Part shown: positions 1 to 6,941 of the stretch, piece after piece
Layout: each line of letters starts with the position of its first letter
Numbering within the stretch: position 1 is the first letter of the stretch
From: an uncultured Lachnospiraceae bacterium
GTDB taxonomy: Bacteria; Bacillota; Clostridia; Lachnospirales; Lachnospiraceae
NCBI GenBank assembly: GCA_949935685.1
Contig: CATLGN010000041.1
Location: forward strand, 1 to 9,631
DNA: 9,631 bases
Reading direction: 5' to 3'
Translations under genes and position numbers: made by a program
The notes under the pieces: generated by a model
The model's input: only the letters and a program-made list of their open reading frames with translations
Database searches by the model: none
What the model was told of the DNA's origin: nothing

Positions 1-912
1 AATCATTCCTTCTTTGGCTGCATATTTATAATCATGGATCGTAAAGTCACCATGGCCGGAAAACAAGAGCCTGCGGCCTCCAAAGGTAGCATCCGACCCG
101 ATCAGCAATGTCTGTGAGTATCCGGCCTGCTGCAGAATATCCCCCAATGCGTTCGTTCCTTCAAAGAAAGCATCCTGGGTATTCATCTGATTGTTCTCCA
201 GCGGAATTGACAGAGGCAGTCCTGCTGACTGTGCAAACATTGCCGCGACCGTCCAGGTTGTCTGGGGCATGGAATATCCGCCGTTCAGCGCAGTCTCCGA
301 TCCGGAAAAGTCTTCATTTTGCTGGGCAATCTCTGTCAATTCCGGAATATAGCTGATGTCAAAAGCACCGCCGTTCTCCACATCCGCATAGGTCGTCTCC
401 ATAGATTCAAGAAAAATATAGATCAGATTCCTCTTTTGTTCCGGGAAACGGATCGACACATCATCCGCATTCACATAATTATCTTCAATAAATGTGGAAT
501 ATGTGCTCTTATTTTTCGAATAATTCGCAATGTCCAGTCGAACCCATGCCATATTCAGATAATAGCCTGCAAGTGCTACGGAACATACCAGGATCCCTGC
601 CATAGACGTATGATACATCCATCTTCTTTTCCGCAGAACGATCATTAAAATAAAAATAAGCAGCAGAGCCAATATCGATGCCGGAACACAGTATCCCACA
701 TATTCCATAATAATCTCTTCACTGGTCCCTTCCATCGGAGAATTCAGAAGGTATGCCACCTCATCCATGGTCAGGTAGCTCCATGTCTCGAACATCCACC
801 GAATGCTGTTGCTCAGTAAAACAGAAACAAATCCCAGAACAATGACAATCACTGCTTCTAAAACAAGTAAGATCCCTTTTATCGTTTTCACAAACACACT
901 TTTCGCATTCAT
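1..912 (-). CDS. OpgB/LTA-synthase-like phosphoglycerol transferase, sulfatase fold (partial, C-terminus beyond window)
   Basis: I translated 304 residues by hand; the frame is open to the left edge, so the C-terminal half is missing. Three hydrophobic segments (about residues 11-33, 73-94 and 103-122) precede an extracellular alkaline-phosphatase/sulfatase-type domain from about residue 160. The domain opens with NLIYIFLES, whose Glu169 matches the metal-binding Glu of LtaS. It continues with QTTWTVAAMFAQSAGLPL (217-234), which closely resembles the GTDYTIAGMVASQCGIPL-type block of E. coli OpgB (MdoB). By that alignment Thr218 is the likely nucleophile. Enzymes of this family move glycerol phosphate from phosphatidylglycerol to lipoteichoic acid or glycans outside the membrane; the exact acceptor here is unknown. 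The ATG at 912 has only a weak GAGAG ribosome site. The frame stays open upstream to the glmS stop codon, so a GTG at 999 or a TTG at 924 is possible. Base composition looks more AT-rich than the other genes. Confidence 0.85.
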   Translation of the reverse strand, partial: MNAKSVFVKTIKGILLVLEAVIVIVLGFVSVLLSNSIRWMFETWSYLTMDEVAYLLNSPMEGTSEEIIMEYVGYCVPASILALLLIFILMIVLRKRRWMYHTSMAGILVCSVALAGYYLNMAWVRLDIANYSKNKSTYSTFIEDNYVNADDVSIRFPEQKRNLIYIFLESMETTYADVENGGAFDISYIPELTEIAQQNEDFSGSETALNGGYSMPQTTWTVAAMFAQSAGLPLSIPLENNQMNTQDAFFEGTNALGDILQQAGYSQTLLIGSDATFGGRRLLFSGHGDFTIHDYKYAAKEGMI

Positions 913-963
913 CTTTTCTCTCAATTTCTGTTCATTTGTATTGCCTGATGATACAGAAAGTCT

Positions 964-970
964 TCCTCCT
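964..970 (-). promoter_or_regulatory. Strong AGGAGGA ribosome-binding-like motif with no start codon at normal spacing
   Basis: The minus strand reads AGGAGGA here, 51 nt before the ATG at 912. No ATG, GTG or TTG lies within 5-12 nt downstream of it in any frame. The first ATG after it opens a frame of only four codons. It may be chance, since if translated in the sulfatase frame it encodes Ala-Gly-Gly-Arg, or it may mean that the start of the gene at 912 is mis-assigned. Confidence 0.25.
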
Positions 971-1000
971 GCAGCTTTTCTGTAATAAATTTGATTCACA

Positions 1001-1029
1001 AACAGCAGACGTATATGCAGTCTGCCGTC
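1001..1029 (-). terminator. Probable intrinsic terminator after glmS
   Basis: In the minus-strand transcript GACGGCAGAC pairs with GUCUGCUGUU around a 9-nt loop. The stem has 10 pairs, two of them G-U plus a closing G-U. It is followed by a short, interrupted U stretch (UUUGUG). It begins about 15 nt past the glmS stop, where a terminator is expected. The weak U tract keeps confidence moderate. Confidence 0.5.
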
Positions 1030-1044
1030 TTCATTCCTAAATGC

Positions 1045-2871
1045 TTACTCCACCGTTACGGATTTGGCCAGATTCCTCGGCTTATCCACATCGCATCCCT
1101 TCCCTACGGATATATAATACCCAAACAACTGCAATGGTATGATAGCAAGTGAATTGGTAAAATATTGATTCGTTTCCGGAATATAGATCACATAATCCGC
1201 CGCCCGCTTTACATCTCCGTTTCCCTCATTGGTCACTGCCAGCACAAATGCTCCTCTTGTCCTGACCTCTACCATATTGCTGATCATCTTCTTATACAGC
1301 TTTTCCTGAGTCAAGACCGCCGCTACAAGGGTTCCCTCCTCGATCAGGGAGATCGTACCATGTTTTAACTCTCCCGCCGCATAAGCTTCCGAATGAATAT
1401 AGGAAATCTCCTTTAGTTTCAGCGAACCCTCCAGTGAGATCGCATAGTCGATCCCCCTGCCGATAAAAAACACATCCCTTGCCCCGATATACCGATTGGC
1501 AAAATGCTGTATCTTTTCCTTATTATTTAAAAGCAGTTCAATCTGATCCGGCAGACGTTTCAAGTCCCGCAGCAGCAGACGATACATCCGCTCGTCAACC
1601 GTCTTTTTCACACAGGCGAATTTTACGGCCAGCAGATACAGCGCGATTAACTGTGCACTGTACGCCTTTGTCGTGGCCACGGCGATCTCCGGCCCGGCCC
1701 AGGTATACATCACATGATCGGCTTCCCGGGCAATGGAACTGCCCACCACATTTACAATCCCCAATACGGCGAACCCGCGCTGTTTCGCCTCCCGGATTGC
1801 CGCCAGTGTATCTGCCGTCTCACCCGACTGACTGACCGCAATGACCATGGCGCCTTCTTCCAGTATCGGATTGCGATAACGGAATTCGGACGCCAGATCC
1901 ACCTCCACGGGAATCCGCGCCAGCCCTTCCAGCACATACTTGCCCGTTACGCCGGCATGATAGGCCGAACCGCAGGCCACAATATGTATTTTCCGCACTT
2001 CCCGGATTTCGTCATCGCTCATGCCAAGTTCTTCGATCTCAATCCGGTCCTTTTTAAGCCTTGGGAGCAGCGTATCCGTCACGGTTTTGGGCTGTTCATA
2101 CATCTCTTTCAGCATGAAATGCTCATAGCCCGCTTTTTCCGCCGCATCCGCGTCCCACTCAATCGTCGTCGGCTCCTTTTCGATCTCTTCCTCGTCCATT
2201 GTATAAAAATGCATATGGTCGGCTTCCAGACGCACCACTTCCTGTTCCGCCACAAAATATACCGTTCTCGTATAGCGCAGGACGGCGGGCACATCGGACG
2301 CGATAAAACAGCCGTCGGCACTCTGTCCCACAATCAACGGACTGCCCTTTCTGGCCGCAAAGATCTCACCCGGATGATCGGCAAACATAATGCCGAGCGC
2401 ATAGGAGCCCTCAATTCTGTGCAGCACCTTGAGAATCGTCTCCAGCGGATTGCCGTTATAATAATAGTCCAGAAGCTGCGCCGCCACTTCCGTATCCGTT
2501 TCCGATACAAAATCATAACCCTTTTTCAGCAGCTTGTTTTTCAGCGGAATATAATTCTCGATAATGCCATTGTGCACGACCGTAATCGTCTTATCCCGGT
2601 TGCAATGCGGATGGGAATTGACATCGTTCGGCACGCCGTGCGTCGCCCATCTCGTATGGCCGATGCCGACCGTGCCCGGCATCGTCTCGCCCCCATGCGT
2701 CAGCTCCTCCAGCACCTTCAGGCGGCCCACCGCCTTTGTCACATTGACCTTCTCCCCGTCGAACACCGCCATGCCCGCCGAGTCATATCCTCTGTATTCC
2801 AGCTTCGCCAGACCGTCCAGTATGACTGGCGCCGCCTGCCGCTTTCCGATAAATCCCACGATTCCGCACAT
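1045..2871 (-). CDS. glmS: Glutamine-fructose-6-phosphate aminotransferase (isomerizing), GlmS
   Basis: This 608-residue cytosolic enzyme converts fructose-6-phosphate and glutamine into glucosamine-6-phosphate, the first committed step towards UDP-GlcNAc for peptidoglycan and surface glycans. The N-terminal glutamine amidotransferase domain starts MCGIVGFIG, with catalytic Cys2 exposed when Met is removed. It also has YRGYDSAG (26-33), GHTRWATHG (71-79) and VVHNGIIEN (98-106). Two SIS sugar-isomerase domains follow: SQSGETADT begins at 347 and GRGIDYAISLEG at 471. The expected isomerase residues Glu488, His504 and Lys603 are present, and the family ending DVDKPRNLAKSVTVE is intact. Length matches E. 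coli GlmS (609). The gene starts only 22 bp after the upstream glycosyltransferase stop, with a modest GGCAGG ribosome site. There is therefore no independent leader and no space for a glmS ribozyme. Confidence 0.98.
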   Translation of the reverse strand: MCGIVGFIGKRQAAPVILDGLAKLEYRGYDSAGMAVFDGEKVNVTKAVGRLKVLEELTHGGETMPGTVGIGHTRWATHGVPNDVNSHPHCNRDKTITVVHNGIIENYIPLKNKLLKKGYDFVSETDTEVAAQLLDYYYNGNPLETILKVLHRIEGSYALGIMFADHPGEIFAARKGSPLIVGQSADGCFIASDVPAVLRYTRTVYFVAEQEVVRLEADHMHFYTMDEEEIEKEPTTIEWDADAAEKAGYEHFMLKEMYEQPKTVTDTLLPRLKKDRIEIEELGMSDDEIREVRKIHIVACGSAYHAGVTGKYVLEGLARIPVEVDLASEFRYRNPILEEGAMVIAVSQSGETADTLAAIREAKQRGFAVLGIVNVVGSSIAREADHVMYTWAGPEIAVATTKAYSAQLIALYLLAVKFACVKKTVDERMYRLLLRDLKRLPDQIELLLNNKEKIQHFANRYIGARDVFFIGRGIDYAISLEGSLKLKEISYIHSEAYAAGELKHGTISLIEEGTLVAAVLTQEKLYKKMISNMVEVRTRGAFVLAVTNEGNGDVKRAADYVIYIPETNQYFTNSLAIIPLQLFGYYISVGKGCDVDKPRNLAKSVTVE

Positions 2872-2893
2872 AATAAAACCTGCCTTCCCGGCA

Positions 2894-3823
2894 TTACTGC
2901 CAATAATTGCGATTCATACTGCATGTTACAACCAGCTTTTGCGGCAGCATCTTATAATGCCTGCCAAGCTGATACCCCAGATACTTCCAGCCGCTTCCCC
3001 AGAGCATTGGCAGAATCAGGAATCCGTTTCCGGTCCGCGACAGATGTCCCGTCAATTCTTTTACAAGGCGAAGCCCTTCCGACTCGGAGCGGACAGAGCG
3101 GAAGATTTCCGGATAGTCCGCCTGTGAAACGCCCAGGTCAAAATTCCGGTGAAAATTTTCCCGCCATGTATAATCATGCGAATGCAGCACGCGCGCACGG
3201 GCCGTATAGGCGATCCTGCCGCCCGCCTTTACGACGCCGGCCGCATAAATCATATCTTCATTAAATATCGTATGGCGGATAAAGCCGCCCAATTCATCAA
3301 AAGTGCGTCTGTCGTAAGCCGCGCAGGCATTGGAACAGAAAAATGTCTTAATCCCGAGTTCTTCCAGATCTCCCTGCCCCTTCAGGCGCGATTCCTCCGG
3401 GTAATTAAAATTTTTGATATAAGCCTCCACAGGGCCGCACCCTTCCTTCGGGAGCTGTCTGGCGTAGCTGACCACCGCTTCACCGAGACGCAGCGGTTCC
3501 AGCAGACGCTCCAGCAGAAATGCGTCCGCCGGTATGGCATCCTGTGTCATACAGACAAAATAAGGCGCCTTTGACCGCCGCACACCCTGATTTCTCGTAT
3601 TTCCATGGTCAAATTCCCACTGTGAGATATGATGGACTTCCATATTGGGATATTTTTTGATATTTTTCTTGCCGTATTTCAGACGTTCGAAATATTTTTC
3701 TTCCGTGTTCATAACGATGATCCGGCCCGGCCGCACGCTCTGGGAGTCCAGCGCTTCCAAAAGCCGGATAAACTCCTCTCCCGGCTTGCAGGTCGGTATG
3801 ATCACATCTGCGATTGCTTCCAT
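2894..3823 (-). CDS. GT2-family glycosyltransferase, rhamnosyltransferase-like
   Basis: The 309-residue protein has a GT-A-type start, ADVIIPTCKPGEEFIRLLEA. A TQDA motif at 93-96 (FVCMTQDAIPAD) sits where GT2 enzymes carry the metal-binding DxD. An FNED motif at 187-190 probably supplies the catalytic base, and HSHDYTW follows at 214-220. No convincing membrane span is seen, though residues 268-300 are hydrophobic and basic and may sit on the membrane. This pattern fits cytoplasmic glycosyltransferases annotated as rhamnosyltransferases, which add a sugar from a nucleotide donor to a lipid-linked glycan; donor and acceptor cannot be read from the sequence. The usual DxSxD donor motif after the first strand is replaced by MNTEEKYF (38-45). 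The ATG at 3823 follows GAGGGAAAAAG. A hairpin separates it from the LCP gene upstream, and glmS follows directly, so these two genes probably share a transcript. Confidence 0.9.
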   Translation of the reverse strand: MEAIADVIIPTCKPGEEFIRLLEALDSQSVRPGRIIVMNTEEKYFERLKYGKKNIKKYPNMEVHHISQWEFDHGNTRNQGVRRSKAPYFVCMTQDAIPADAFLLERLLEPLRLGEAVVSYARQLPKEGCGPVEAYIKNFNYPEESRLKGQGDLEELGIKTFFCSNACAAYDRRTFDELGGFIRHTIFNEDMIYAAGVVKAGGRIAYTARARVLHSHDYTWRENFHRNFDLGVSQADYPEIFRSVRSESEGLRLVKELTGHLSRTGNGFLILPMLWGSGWKYLGYQLGRHYKMLPQKLVVTCSMNRNYWQ

Positions 3824-3887
3824 CTTTTTCCCTCATCTGCGCGCCTTTGCAGGCACGGTTCCCCTCATTGGTTCGTTACAGGCGTAA

Positions 3888-3910
3888 AAGGGGCCGAAAT
3901 TCGGCCCCTT
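3888..3910 (-). terminator. Intrinsic terminator candidate after the LCP gene
   Basis: A perfect inverted repeat (AAGGGGCCGA and TCGGCCCCTT around three bases) begins 9 nt past the LCP stop codon. In the minus-strand transcript the GC-rich stem is followed directly by UUUUAC. The short U run may allow partial read-through, and no strong promoter is visible in the 64 bp between it and the next gene. Confidence 0.75.
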
Positions 3911-3919
3911 CCGATTATA

Positions 3920-5428
3920 TCATTCGCCCGCTCCCGCGACCTCATCGCCATCCTTTTTCGAAAATTCTTCGGCCGCGGTATTGACATATTTTCCGGTATC
4001 GTTTGCCACCTTTTTACTGAATTCTTCCACTTCCGAAGAAATCTGATAATCATCCTCGTCAAACAGGAATCTGTGCAGTTCCACGACATTGGACGCCAAA
4101 TCCTGCGGGATTACACAGCTTCCCTTGCTGCCGACCCGTCCGGTCGTACGATACTGCTCAAACGGGAACCCGTCGTCCGCGACAACGGAATAGTTCCCCA
4201 GATCACTCAGGACGGAAAGAATCTCCTTCACATCCAGAGAAGTGGATACGTTATTCATAACGCCGTTTACAATATCGTTCAGCTCCGATACGCTTGCATG
4301 CTTTGCCTTCTCCGAAACCGCCGCGATAACCCTCCGCTGCCGCTGCGCACGTTCAAAGTCATTGCCGACATAGCGGATCCGGCAGTACGCCGTAGCCTGC
4401 AGGCCGTTCAATGTCTGCATCCCCGCCTGTGTCACTTTCGTATAATCTTTGCCCTCCGTCGCCTCATAGTGGACAATATCGCCGTCCCGGCCGACCTCTC
4501 TGCCGACCATACTGATCTGGTAGTTGTTCAGATGCTCGATCTCCGATTGCTTTACGTCGATCTCCACGCCGCCAAGGGCGTCGATCACTTCGATCAAGCC
4601 GTCGAATCCCACGGTAATATAGTCCGTGATATTCATATCCAGATTTTTGTTCAGCATCGTAATCGCCTGCTCCGGCCCGCCCTTTGCATAAGCCGCATTA
4701 CATTTATTATATTGGTCATTGCCCAGATTCAGATACGTATCGCGGAACACGGAGACCAGTTTGACATCCCCTGTGTCCAGATTAATCGAAGCGATGATAA
4801 TGGTGTCGCTCCGGGTCCCCTTGCCGAGCGCGCCCTCCCGGGAATCCACGCCGAACATCGCGATGTTCCGATAGCCCTTCATCACCTCGTTGGTTTCCAC
4901 ATTTTCATTCATCTCCATCACGACACGTTCCTCGTCGATCTGGATCCGCTCTACCTTTTCCGTCTTCAAAACCGTATATAAAAATCCAAGCATAACGACC
5001 AGAATCAGAATCTCCGCCACAAACAGCATCGTGCGCTTCCGCCTTCTGGCAGCCTTCTTTTTCGCAGACATATTCTTCTTGCCGCTCGCCCTTCTCATAT
5101 CGGCGCTGCTGCTGACGCTTCCCGGACGGCCGGAACGGCCTGTGCCGCCGCTTCTTCCAGTGCCTGCAGAACGCCCCGCGCCCCCTGCTCTGTTTCCTGC
5201 TGTCCGCACCTGCCCGGAATGGCCTGCATCCGTACTTCTCATGCCGCTCGCGGAACGGCCCGCGCCGCCGCTGCTTCCAGTGCCTGCAGAACGCCCCGCA
5301 CGCTCCGGTCTGCTTCCCGTCCCCCTCGCGCTGTCTGAACGACTTGTACCTGCCCCGTTTCTCGTTCTTCCTGTATTTCTGGCACTGCCCTGTGCATGTT
5401 TTGCATTCCCTGCATTCTTTGTTGACAT
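3920..5428 (-). CDS. LCP (LytR-CpsA-Psr) family cell-wall glycopolymer ligase with repetitive N-terminal tail
   Basis: The protein has 502 residues. LCP enzymes are membrane-anchored and transfer glycopolymers from undecaprenyl pyrophosphate to peptidoglycan on the outer face. One membrane span lies at about 133-154, preceded by the basic stretch KKKAARRRKR. The LCP domain covers about 188-376: MFGVDSREG (191-199), GTRSDT (204-209), SVFRDT (226-231), NGLQATAYCRIR (341-352) and NDFERAQRQRR (356-366). The conserved Arg and Asp residues that bind pyrophosphate are therefore in place. The first 130 residues are unusual: Gly/Ser/Arg/Thr-rich, basic, probably disordered and cytoplasmic, with a 40-residue-period duplication. 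The acidic C-terminus repeats EEFSKK at 468-473 and 487-492. The start at 5428 has AAGGGAGAAG upstream. The gene lies 33 bp after the priming transferase, so initiation and wall attachment appear co-expressed, and a hairpin follows it. Confidence 0.95.
   Translation of the reverse strand: MSTKNAGNAKHAQGSARNTGRTRNGAGTSRSDSARGTGSRPERAGRSAGTGSSGGAGRSASGMRSTDAGHSGQVRTAGNRAGGAGRSAGTGRSGGTGRSGRPGSVSSSADMRRASGKKNMSAKKKAARRRKRTMLFVAEILILVVMLGFLYTVLKTEKVERIQIDEERVVMEMNENVETNEVMKGYRNIAMFGVDSREGALGKGTRSDTIIIASINLDTGDVKLVSVFRDTYLNLGNDQYNKCNAAYAKGGPEQAITMLNKNLDMNITDYITVGFDGLIEVIDALGGVEIDVKQSEIEHLNNYQISMVGREVGRDGDIVHYEATEGKDYTKVTQAGMQTLNGLQATAYCRIRYVGNDFERAQRQRRVIAAVSEKAKHASVSELNDIVNGVMNNVSTSLDVKEILSVLSDLGNYSVVADDGFPFEQYRTTGRVGSKGSCVIPQDLASNVVELHRFLFDEDDYQISSEVEEFSKKVANDTGKYVNTAAEEFSKKDGDEVAGAGE
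5131..5299 (-). repeat. 49-bp direct repeat pair in the LCP 5' coding region
   Basis: Bases 5131-5179 and 5251-5299 match at 46 of 49 positions, exactly 120 bp (40 codons) apart, so the frame is kept. They encode GRSAGTGSSGGAGRSA (residues 45-60) and GRSAGTGRSGGTGRSG (85-100). Shorter GGAACGGCC-like units are scattered around them. This looks like an in-frame duplication within a low-complexity tract. Confidence 0.85.
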
Positions 5429-5461
5429 CTTATCTCTTCTCCCTTGTCATTTGCATGTCCG

Positions 5462-6871
5462 CTAATATGCATTTTTATTGATGAAACCCTTAAATATGGT
5501 GAGAAACAGAATCTTAATGTCCATTCCCATCGTCCAGTTCTCAATATAAAATATATCGTAATCAATTCGTTTCCGAATCGAGGTATCTCCTCTGTAACCG
5601 TTGATCTGCGCCCATCCGGTCAGCCCCGGCCGCACCTGATGCTTGATCATATACCGGGGAATCTCCTCCCGGAATTTCTCGACAAACAGCGGCCGTTCCG
5701 GTCTGGGACCCACCAGGCTCATATCTCCCCGCAGGATATTATAGAGCTGCGGAAATTCGTCCAGACTCGTTCTGCGCAGAAATTTACCGATTTTTGTCAC
5801 ACGCGGGTCGTCTTTCACCGTCCACGCCTTTTTTTCGGCCGCTTCTTTCTGAATTTCCATCGTACGGAACTTGTACATCTTAAACGGCTTATTGTGCAGC
5901 CCGATCCGCTCCTGCTGAAAGATAACTGGCCCCGGACTGGACAGCTTCACGGCAATGGCCGTGACCAGCATAACCGGAGAGACCAAAACAAGTCCCGCCG
6001 CTGACCCGATAATGTCCACAAGCCGCTTCGCAATCCAGTTCAGCGTATTCGTCAGCGGCACATAACGGATATTGATCACCGGCAGCCCCATCAGATCTTC
6101 CGTATAGGGTCTGCTCGGAATCAGGCTGTTATAATCGGGTATGAATTTAGTATGCACACCTGACTTCTCACATAAATCGACAATTTCTTCCAGCCGCCCG
6201 TAATCCTGCAATGCCAGCGTAATGGCAATCTCATCCAGTCTGTTTTCGGGCAGAATAATCGTCAGATTGTCTATATCGCCGAGTACCTTGACCCCTTTGT
6301 ATAATGTTCCCCGCGGAATCCGGTCGTCCAAAATCCCCCTGACCACATATCCCCACTGGGGATTGGCATTGATCCTTGTAATATATTCTTCCGCTGCCCT
6401 GGAATATCCCACCAGAAGAATATATTTCAGATTGTATCCTTTTCTGCGAAAATACTGCAGCGCATTGCGCAATATCTGACGGCTGAGCGTGGAAAGCACC
6501 ACATTGACCACATAAAAAATCATGATCATCGTACGGGAAAAATCGGGCTGATTCACAACATACAATACAACAAGAAACAGGAGCACACCGGCCGTATTGG
6601 CCTTAACGATCCCGTATACCTCGTACTTCCTGCGGGCTGTCCGCTTGGACGTATACATATTAAAAAAATAATAGAGAATCACGTACCCCGGCACAATAAA
6701 ATAAAGGGCATAGAAGTAAGTTTCCATTCCAAGAACGCCTACGCCCTGTCTCTTTGTCGCAAATGCGCTTTCAAACCGCAAATACCATGCCAGAATATAG
6801 GAACATGCCACGATAAGAGCATCTATCAGTAAATGTAATCGGTTAAAATATTTCTGATTATCCTTTATCAT
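5462..6871 (-). CDS. Polyprenyl-phosphate hexose-1-phosphate transferase (WcaJ/WbaP-type initiating transferase)
   Basis: The 469-residue membrane enzyme moves a sugar-1-phosphate from a UDP-sugar to undecaprenyl phosphate, the first step of capsule, exopolysaccharide or wall-glycan assembly. Four hydrophobic spans lie at about 11-31, 52-72, 92-107 and 113-131. A Rossmann-like CoA_binding_3-type region (about 148-245; ILLVGYSRAAEEY) follows, then the bacterial sugar transferase domain (about 281-469). That domain shows a membrane-embedded helix at 284-308, SSPGPVIFQQERIG (311-324), YKFRTM (333-338), the Asp371-Glu372 pair in SLDEFPQLYNIL, SLVGPRPE (385-392), VRPGLTGWAQINGYRGDT (413-430) and the ending NKNAY. 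The GWAQINGYRG block and NKNAY ending resemble the WcaJ group that uses UDP-glucose, but other hexoses are possible. Length is normal and nothing is missing. The ATG at 6871 lies 12 nt after GGGAGA, rather far, with a three-codon frame in between. Confidence 0.95.
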   Translation of the reverse strand: MIKDNQKYFNRLHLLIDALIVACSYILAWYLRFESAFATKRQGVGVLGMETYFYALYFIVPGYVILYYFFNMYTSKRTARRKYEVYGIVKANTAGVLLFLVVLYVVNQPDFSRTMIMIFYVVNVVLSTLSRQILRNALQYFRRKGYNLKYILLVGYSRAAEEYITRINANPQWGYVVRGILDDRIPRGTLYKGVKVLGDIDNLTIILPENRLDEIAITLALQDYGRLEEIVDLCEKSGVHTKFIPDYNSLIPSRPYTEDLMGLPVINIRYVPLTNTLNWIAKRLVDIIGSAAGLVLVSPVMLVTAIAVKLSSPGPVIFQQERIGLHNKPFKMYKFRTMEIQKEAAEKKAWTVKDDPRVTKIGKFLRRTSLDEFPQLYNILRGDMSLVGPRPERPLFVEKFREEIPRYMIKHQVRPGLTGWAQINGYRGDTSIRKRIDYDIFYIENWTMGMDIKILFLTIFKGFINKNAY

Positions 6872-6879
6872 AACGGCAT
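6868..6879 (-). other. Possible three-codon upstream frame (Met-Pro-Leu) overlapping the sugar transferase start
   Basis: ATG CCG TTA TGA begins 4 nt after the GGGAGA ribosome-site candidate (6884-6889), which is close to ideal spacing. Its stop overlaps the sugar transferase start as ATGA. The real start is 12 nt from the same site. This arrangement would suit translational coupling, but a frame this short can arise by chance. Confidence 0.25.
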
Positions 6880-6900
6880 TGGATCTCCCATTCTCATAAC

Positions 6901-6920
6901 ATATTACAATAATATTACAA
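6901..6920. repeat. 9-bp direct repeat with 11-bp period overlapping the promoter candidate
   Basis: ATATTACAA occurs at 6901-6909 and again at 6912-6920, so the copies lie about one helical turn apart and cover the proposed -10 box and spacer. This could be a regulator half-site pair. In such AT-rich sequence chance is also plausible. Confidence 0.3.
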
Positions 6921-6929
6921 AAAGTACAA
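6901..6929 (-). promoter_or_regulatory. Weak promoter candidate for the sugar transferase-LCP unit
   Basis: On the minus strand TTGTAC (6924-6929) and TAATAT (6901-6906) are separated by exactly 17 bp in an AT-rich gap inside an otherwise GC-rich locus. They match the sigma-70/sigma-A consensus at 3 of 6 and 4 of 6 positions. Transcription would start near 6894, leaving a leader of about 23 nt with a GGGAGA site. Confidence 0.35.
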
Positions 6930-6941
6930 CTTAAATTTTTC

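Noticed and set aside
108..985. Three short plus-strand frames across the left end
   Set aside because: They lie opposite the sulfatase-fold gene or its upstream gap, lack ribosome sites and recognisable motifs, and are shadows or chance frames.
2872..3050. A glmS ribozyme leader upstream of glmS
   Set aside because: Only 22 bp separate glmS from the upstream coding region, and the sequence before that encodes the conserved C-terminal part of the GT2 protein.
1714..3264. A 516-codon open frame on the plus strand
   Set aside because: It lies opposite glmS and the GT2 gene, its product is rich in His, Arg and Pro with no family motif, and it spans the junction of two well-supported minus-strand genes. 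It is an antisense shadow.
3841..3865. A second small hairpin (GTGCC with GGCGC) before the GT2 start
   Set aside because: The stem is only five pairs including one G-U and lacks a U tract. It is too weak to call.
3629..4981. A 450-codon open frame on the plus strand
   Set aside because: It mirrors the LCP gene and the start of the GT2 gene. No recognisable domain is present, and the opposite strand carries clear conserved motifs.
4890..5465. Plus-strand frame encoding a Pro-rich repetitive protein
   Set aside because: The Pro/Ala/Leu repeats are the reverse complement of the Gly/Ser/Arg-rich LCP tail, so the repeats do not count as independent evidence of a gene.
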